DNA of 10,820 nt from Candidatus Zixiibacteriota bacterium (GTDB lineage Bacteria; Zixibacteria; MSB-5A5; SM1-73), in the NCBI GenBank assembly GCA_029933635.1, contig JAOZNS010000078.1:1-10820 (forward strand), written 5' to 3'. The notes below the pieces were generated by a model. That model did no database searches and was not told the DNA's origin. It saw nothing but the letters and a program-made list of their open reading frames with translations. Position 1 is the stretch's first letter; the number at the start of each line of letters is the position of its first letter. Of this stretch, positions 7,748 through 10,820 are shown piece after piece. The position numbers and the translations under genes are program-made.

Positions 7748-7774
7748 CCTTAAGTAGGAGAAAAAATCTTAAGG
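7748..7774. repeat. Short inverted repeat CCTTAAG/CTTAAGG
   Basis: CCTTAAG at 7748-7754 and CTTAAGG at 7768-7774 form a perfect 7-base stem with a 13-base loop, about 130 bases upstream of the ACT-gene start on the minus strand. Each arm contains the palindrome CTTAAG, which also occurs twice in the coaD/ACT junction (7102-7107, 7147-7152). It may be an operator-like or leader structure, or simply reflect A+T-rich intergenic composition. Confidence 0.3.
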
Positions 7775-7789
7775 GTTAAGGTTAGCGTC

Positions 7790-7827
7790 AAAAAAACCTC
7801 ACTCCTCATTTGATTTACTCAAATGAG
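7790..7827 (-). terminator. Probable rho-independent terminator of the pdxJ operon
   Basis: On the minus strand, CTCATTTGA and TCAAATGAG (7827-7819 and 7813-7805) form a perfect 9-base stem with a 5-base loop. Eight bases later comes a run of seven T (7796-7790). A CCT (7834-7832) can add three pairs with AGG next to the T-run, bringing the stem closer to it across an internal loop. Position and orientation suit termination of transcripts arriving from pdxJ, or of an unrecognised RNA starting within 7830-8104. Confidence 0.5.
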
Positions 7828-8076
7828 ATTAGGATGAAAAACTGACCTGTTAAAAATGGAGAGCGGGAAATAAGGGGACGGGTAGAAAAGCGAAGTTCCT
7901 GTTGCCACGAATATCCACAACAATGCTTGTAAAACCATCTAATAATAACTTTCTGAAAGACCTATTTTTCTAACTCGCCACCTCTTGAACCTCAGATACA
8001 GAAAGAAACCTTTATAGGCTTTGAAAAAGAAAATTTTTGGGCGAAGGAGGAAAAAAGAATTTGCCAAGGTGATAAC

Positions 8077-8098
8077 TACCGGATGAACATATCCGATA
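8077..8098. other. Hairpin directly downstream of pdxJ
   Basis: TACCGGAT (8077-8084) and ATCCGATA (8091-8098) form an 8-pair stem, including one G.U when transcribed from the minus strand, with a 6-base loop. It begins seven bases after the pdxJ stop. The nearest T-run on the minus strand is about 20 bases further on, so it is not a classical terminator; it could stabilise the mRNA 3' end. Confidence 0.35.
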
Positions 8099-8104
8099 AC
8101 AGAT

Positions 8105-8827
8105 TTACTTGAATCCCTTTACCAAAACCAGCATCTCTCGCACTGCCTTCTCAAACCCCACCAGAACGGCACGGGCGACGATGGCATGCCCGATGGAGAA
8201 TTCATGTACATGAGGAATTTGAGCCAGATTCACGATATTTCGGTAATTCAGTCCATGTCCCATGTTTATGCCCAGACCAAGCTGGTGAGCTAAGTTGGCC
8301 ATCTTTTCCAATCTCTTTAGCTGAGTGGTCTGATCTGAGGCGTTTCGGGCTGAAGCATAGCTGTCTGTGTTGATCTCCACATAGTGGGGACCGAGTTTGG
8401 CTGATGATTTTACACTCTCCTCATCGGGATTTATAAACAAGCTAACCTCAATTCCGTTCGACTTCAGCTTATCGATGGTCTGCTTTAGCTGTTTGAAATT
8501 TCCCTGCACATCCAGACCCCCCTCGGTGGTCAGCTCACCTTCCCTTTCCGGAACCAGGGTGACCATATCTGGTCTGACCTGCAAAGCTATCCTCATCATC
8601 TCGTCGCGGGCCGCCATCTCTAAGTTTAGAGAGCCTTTTGTAACCTCCCTTAATATCCTTAAGTCCCGCTCCTGAACATGCCTTCTATCTCCCCTGAGAT
8701 GAACGGTTATCCCGTCTGCGCCCGCCATCTCAGCGGTTACCGCCGCTGCCACCGGATCAGGCTCTTTTGCCTTTCGAGCCTGCCTTAGGGTGGCTACATG
8801 GTCAACATTTATGCTTAGCTTGGGCAT
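8105..8827 (-). CDS. pdxJ: Pyridoxine 5'-phosphate synthase (PdxJ)
   Basis: A 240-residue TIM-barrel protein alignable along its whole length with E. coli PdxJ. Key blocks are INVDHVATLRQAR (6-18), DGITVHLRGDRRHV (38-51), LNLEMA (67-72), LVPE (91-94), TTEGGLDV (100-107), FINPDEE (131-137), VEINTDSYA (149-157), MGHGLNYRNI (194-203) and EFSIGHAIVARAV (214-226). PdxJ condenses 1-amino-acetone-3-phosphate with 1-deoxy-xylulose 5-phosphate to give pyridoxine 5'-phosphate, in the DXP-dependent vitamin B6 route. Two positions differ from the usual sequence: HLREDRRH reads HLRGDRRH, and E-[IL]-HTG reads EINTD. A strong Shine-Dalgarno (GGGAGGAG, minus strand, 8842-8835) lies seven bases before ATG 8827. 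The gene is last in a minus-strand run, 39 bases after a secreted hypothetical. Confidence 0.96.
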   Translation of the reverse strand: MPKLSINVDHVATLRQARKAKEPDPVAAAVTAEMAGADGITVHLRGDRRHVQERDLRILREVTKGSLNLEMAARDEMMRIALQVRPDMVTLVPEREGELTTEGGLDVQGNFKQLKQTIDKLKSNGIEVSLFINPDEESVKSSAKLGPHYVEINTDSYASARNASDQTTQLKRLEKMANLAHQLGLGINMGHGLNYRNIVNLAQIPHVHEFSIGHAIVARAVLVGFEKAVREMLVLVKGFK

Positions 8828-8866
8828 AATAAAGCTCCTCCCGTTAAGTTATCGAAAACCATCTAC

Positions 8867-9436
8867 TCAAATTGATCTATCGATCCAGCGCACGATTCGC
8901 CACAGGTTGTCTTCCGTAGACCGTCTAAACAAAAACTCGGCAAAGCCGGTCGCTTCAAGGTGTTGATAATCATAGTCTCCATCGGTATCCCTCAAGGATA
9001 GATGAAAAGTTACGTTTCGCCTTTTCCATATCTCCTCTGCCACACTATCCGGAGCCACGGTCACCTTCCAGGTATCCAGCCGAATGTCATCAAATACCCG
9101 AAAGAGCGCTTTGGTGCGATATATATCTCCACCCCTTCCATCCCGAGGAACCTCCACCTCTACCTCCCTTTGTTCAATCTCATCCTGATCTCTGTAGATG
9201 AAGATGAACTCGTGATCCAGACAATTCTCGTAAACGATGCTATCCCTATTCTCATAGGCATATTTAAAATTATATAGCACGCTATCTGGATCCACCTGAG
9301 GAGCGACGGGTTTGAGAGCGCTCGGTCCGATCACCGAGGGTGAGAAGGGATTAAAACAGCTCTCCCCCGATGCGCAAAGACACAGGATGATAACTAAAAG
9401 ATGAGCTGTTTTGAATGGTCTGAATGGATCCCGCAT
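8867..9436 (-). CDS. Secreted or lipoprotein-like hypothetical protein with C-x-NPF motif
   Basis: A 189-residue protein of unknown function. A hydrophobic segment (about 11-23) is followed by GESC at 24-27; Cys27 then starts CFNPF. The lipobox is atypical (Glu at -2), so lipidation is uncertain but export is likely. The mature part starts with a flexible Pro/Ser region, then VLYNFKYAYENRDSIVYENCL (53-73), HEFIFIYRDQDE (75-86) and a C-terminal LWRIVRWIDRSI. Helices followed by strands and a closing Trp-rich strand suggest an NTF2/SnoaL-like cone fold, which is inference. It resembles the next gene upstream (9455-10093): both have C-x-NPF after the signal segment, an N-terminal helix of the form V(L/I)xN...AYxxx, and a Trp-x-Ile-x-x-Trp-x-Asp end. 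It is 18 bases from that gene and 39 from pdxJ, so probably co-transcribed. AAAGG about nine bases before ATG 9436 supports the start. Confidence 0.75.
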   Translation of the reverse strand: MRDPFRPFKTAHLLVIILCLCASGESCFNPFSPSVIGPSALKPVAPQVDPDSVLYNFKYAYENRDSIVYENCLDHEFIFIYRDQDEIEQREVEVEVPRDGRGGDIYRTKALFRVFDDIRLDTWKVTVAPDSVAEEIWKRRNVTFHLSLRDTDGDYDYQHLEATGFAEFLFRRSTEDNLWRIVRWIDRSI

Positions 9437-9454
9437 AGAAGCGAACCTTTGAGC

Positions 9455-10093
9455 CTATTGTCTGAATCTGGCTTTGAAATCAGCCCAATCATCCTCCCCG
9501 GTCACAGCTGGAATGTCGGTCCATAAATATATGCTCCACCAGTTCAAGGAAGTTTGTATCATCTTAAAGGTAGCTGTTCCCTTAGCCCAGGTGGTCTCAG
9601 GAGGGGTAACTTTAGAATCGAGAATGAGCAATTCATAATCCCTGGAAAGAACCGCCAGAGTATCACCCAGATCATCTGGAACAGGTGGGGTCAAGTGAAA
9701 AGATAACAGATAACTTAAAGAGTCGGGATTCTGGCGGGAAGTATTAAATATGCTGGTGGTGACACTTATCTCCACCGAGCGGTCCCAATCTTCAAAAAGA
9801 TCTGTCCGACCTTGATTGACCGCATCGATGGAGTCCTCTGGGGCGGAGAACCTAAACGAGTCATAAAGACATTGAATGAAATTGCCGATCACCTTCTCAT
9901 TATAAGCATTAAGCAAATTCTGAATCACTATCTCCGGAAGCGCCGGAGTCTCCCAGGTGCCCTCGCTGAATTTGGGTGGGGGGGAACTTCTGGTCTTAAA
10001 AGGATTCTTGCAGTCAAGAATACAAAAACAACCCAAAAGAAGAACGAAAAAAAGATAAATCAGGCGGAGACGAACACGAAACTTCCTTTTCAT
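9455..10093 (-). CDS. Probable lipoprotein, hypothetical, with C-x-NPF motif
   Basis: A 212-residue protein from ATG 10093; an adjacent ATG at 10096 is also possible, but AGGG lies only two bases before that one and five before 10093. The N-terminus is strongly basic (MKRKFRVRLR) and then hydrophobic to LLLGC, a canonical lipobox at Cys22. A second Cys28 begins CKNPF, matching the CFNPF of the neighbour, so the true anchor Cys is ambiguous. After a Pro-rich linker come VIQNLLNAYNEKVIGNFIQCL, an acidic middle, alternating beta strands and a C-terminal WWSIYLWTDIP with a tail ending KARFRQ. An NTF2-like fold and an envelope location are inferred; no enzymatic motif is visible. The gene lies 12 bases after a beta-barrel gene and 18 before its smaller relative. 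A C7 run (coding strand, 9984-9978) encodes Pro-Pro just after the signal region. Confidence 0.75.
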   Translation of the reverse strand: MKRKFRVRLRLIYLFFVLLLGCFCILDCKNPFKTRSSPPPKFSEGTWETPALPEIVIQNLLNAYNEKVIGNFIQCLYDSFRFSAPEDSIDAVNQGRTDLFEDWDRSVEISVTTSIFNTSRQNPDSLSYLLSFHLTPPVPDDLGDTLAVLSRDYELLILDSKVTPPETTWAKGTATFKMIQTSLNWWSIYLWTDIPAVTGEDDWADFKARFRQ

Positions 10094-10105
10094 CATTTCC
10101 CTGAA

Positions 10106-10820
10106 TCAGAAAATCCGGCTGACCGAAACTGTGGCATAATCGGAGGTCTCCTTCCAACCTGCTCTGCTTTGCTGCTCTCGATGAGCTCCGGTCAAGCTTA
10201 TATAGTTACGATCATCAACAAAATATCTGCAGGACAAAGAGATCATATTTTGGGAAAATATATCCCGCAAGGCCCGACCCTTTTGCAAAGTCACCAGGTC
10301 GGTGAAATGATCCCATGATTTTCTTCTTTCAAAGGTATACTCTGGAGAAAAGACCCATCTTCCTTTTAGCTCATACTTCATTGATAGGCTAAAGGTGTGA
10401 GTTCTTCGTTCCCAGCTCGGCTTCTGTACCCACTGATCTCTCCAGATGAGCTGACCATAATCCTCATACCGATAAACGTAACCAAAGGACAAATTCACTC
10501 GAGGCAAGATGTGATAATTTATCTTGGTATTGGAGCTGGCCCGGCGAAAAAGCCTGTTTTTTGTGCTTTCCTTTGATTTCTCATAATCATAATAGATATA
10601 ATTACTTTGAATGTCATAAACTTGTTGAAGACTCAAATTAGGATGCGGTCGCCAGACCAATACGGGTGAGAAAAGATAGGTCTGGTTGTGGTTATTATTG
10701 GCGGAAAGTCGATTGGAGATGTAAATCTGATGAAAATTCCTGAAACCACCCTCCAGGCGCAAGCTAAAAAGCTGGCTAAACCGATGCACATACTCTCCCC
10801 AGGCAAAAACGGTTAAGATT
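10106..10820 (-). CDS. Probable outer-membrane beta-barrel protein, C-terminal part (5' truncated by window edge)
   Basis: The minus-strand frame is open from the right edge to the TGA at 10108-10106, 237 visible residues. A GTG at 10789 could be read as a start, but the frame continues upstream as ...ILTVFAWGEY without a stop and there is no ribosome binding site, so the start is probably beyond the window. The sequence is rich in alternating aromatic and polar residues, for example VNLSFGYVYRYEDYG, HTFSLSMKYEL, WVFSPEYTFERR and MISLSCRYF. It ends ATVSVSRIF, with the C-terminal Phe recognised by the BAM machinery. The short strand-turn pattern suits an outer-membrane barrel. It could instead be the end of a much larger surface protein; I cannot name a family. 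It is first of the visible minus-strand run and sits 12 bases before the lipoprotein gene. Confidence 0.7.
   Translation of the reverse strand, partial: ILTVFAWGEYVHRFSQLFSLRLEGGFRNFHQIYISNRLSANNNHNQTYLFSPVLVWRPHPNLSLQQVYDIQSNYIYYDYEKSKESTKNRLFRRASSNTKINYHILPRVNLSFGYVYRYEDYGQLIWRDQWVQKPSWERRTHTFSLSMKYELKGRWVFSPEYTFERRKSWDHFTDLVTLQKGRALRDIFSQNMISLSCRYFVDDRNYISLTGAHREQQSRAGWKETSDYATVSVSRIF

Larger units (their letters stand above)
7619..8104. other. 486-base gene-free region between pdxJ and the ACT-domain gene
   Basis: No coding frame on either strand looks real. On the minus strand, reading away from pdxJ, it holds a hairpin seven bases after the pdxJ stop (8077-8098), a stretch of about 240 bases with no recognised feature, a probable terminator (7790-7827), a 7-base inverted repeat (7748-7754/7768-7774) and then the ACT gene's leader. 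A TTGACT at 7697-7692 (minus strand) could be a -35 box for the ACT gene, but the -10 candidate 17 bases on is poor. The plus strand around 7874-7906 can form an imperfect G-rich stem. No tRNA-like or known ncRNA pattern was recognised. Confidence 0.5.

Noticed and set aside
7619..8104. Decayed aspartokinase catalytic domain upstream of the ACT gene
   Set aside because: No kinase-like motif was found in any frame, and the ACT gene has its own ribosome binding site.
9812..10318. A 168-codon plus-strand frame
   Set aside because: It spans the antisense of two minus-strand genes with good signal peptide, barrel and spacing evidence, and shows no domain or ribosome binding site.
10787..10789. 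GTG start for the minus-strand beta-barrel gene
   Set aside because: The frame continues to the window edge with no stop, and there is no Shine-Dalgarno before the GTG.
1..10820. tRNA/rRNA genes, CRISPR arrays, transposases, phage or defence genes
   Set aside because: No cloverleaf, regularly spaced repeats, or transposase/integrase/nuclease motifs were seen in reading both strands.

Overview
This window looks like a chromosomal stretch from an uncultured Gram-negative bacterium of the Fibrobacterota-Chlorobiota-Bacteroidota (FCB) superphylum or a neighbouring candidate phylum. The main reason is the large 5'-truncated gene at the left edge. It encodes the C-terminal 1449 residues of a SprA/Sov-type protein, the giant outer-membrane translocon of the type IX secretion system (T9SS). 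Further support comes from a glutaminyl-cyclase-like M28 lipoprotein, secreted proteins with a Cys-x-Asn-Pro-Phe mature N-terminus, and beta-barrel C-termini ending in Phe. I cannot assign the phylum from sequence alone. No tRNA, rRNA, CRISPR array, transposase or phage gene was seen.

Left half, plus strand: sprA (bases 1-4352), a 249-base gap with nested inverted repeats, an M28/glutaminyl-cyclase-like lipoprotein (4602-5507), a ComEA-like helix-hairpin-helix membrane protein (5604-5990), rsmD (16S rRNA m2G966 methyltransferase, 6011-6553) and coaD (phosphopantetheine adenylyltransferase, 6601-7083). The last three are closely spaced and probably share a transcript.

Right half, minus strand: a four-gene run reads leftward from the window edge. 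It starts with a truncated probable outer-membrane beta-barrel (10106-10820), followed by two small related secreted or lipoprotein-like hypotheticals (9455-10093 and 8867-9436) and pdxJ (pyridoxine 5'-phosphate synthase, 8105-8827). Gaps are 12, 18 and 39 bases. A 486-base gene-free region follows, with a probable minus-strand terminator at 7790-7827 and other hairpins. Then comes a free-standing pair of aspartokinase-type ACT domains (7157-7618), convergent with coaD across an A+T-rich dyad.

Functionally, the window mixes cell-envelope secretion functions with routine housekeeping (rRNA methylation, CoA and vitamin B6 synthesis). I see no strongly supported, wholly new system. The observations most worth following are the sprA/glutaminyl-cyclase neighbourhood, the tandem C-x-NPF lipoproteins next to a barrel, the kinase-less ACT pair, and the two structured intergenic regions.
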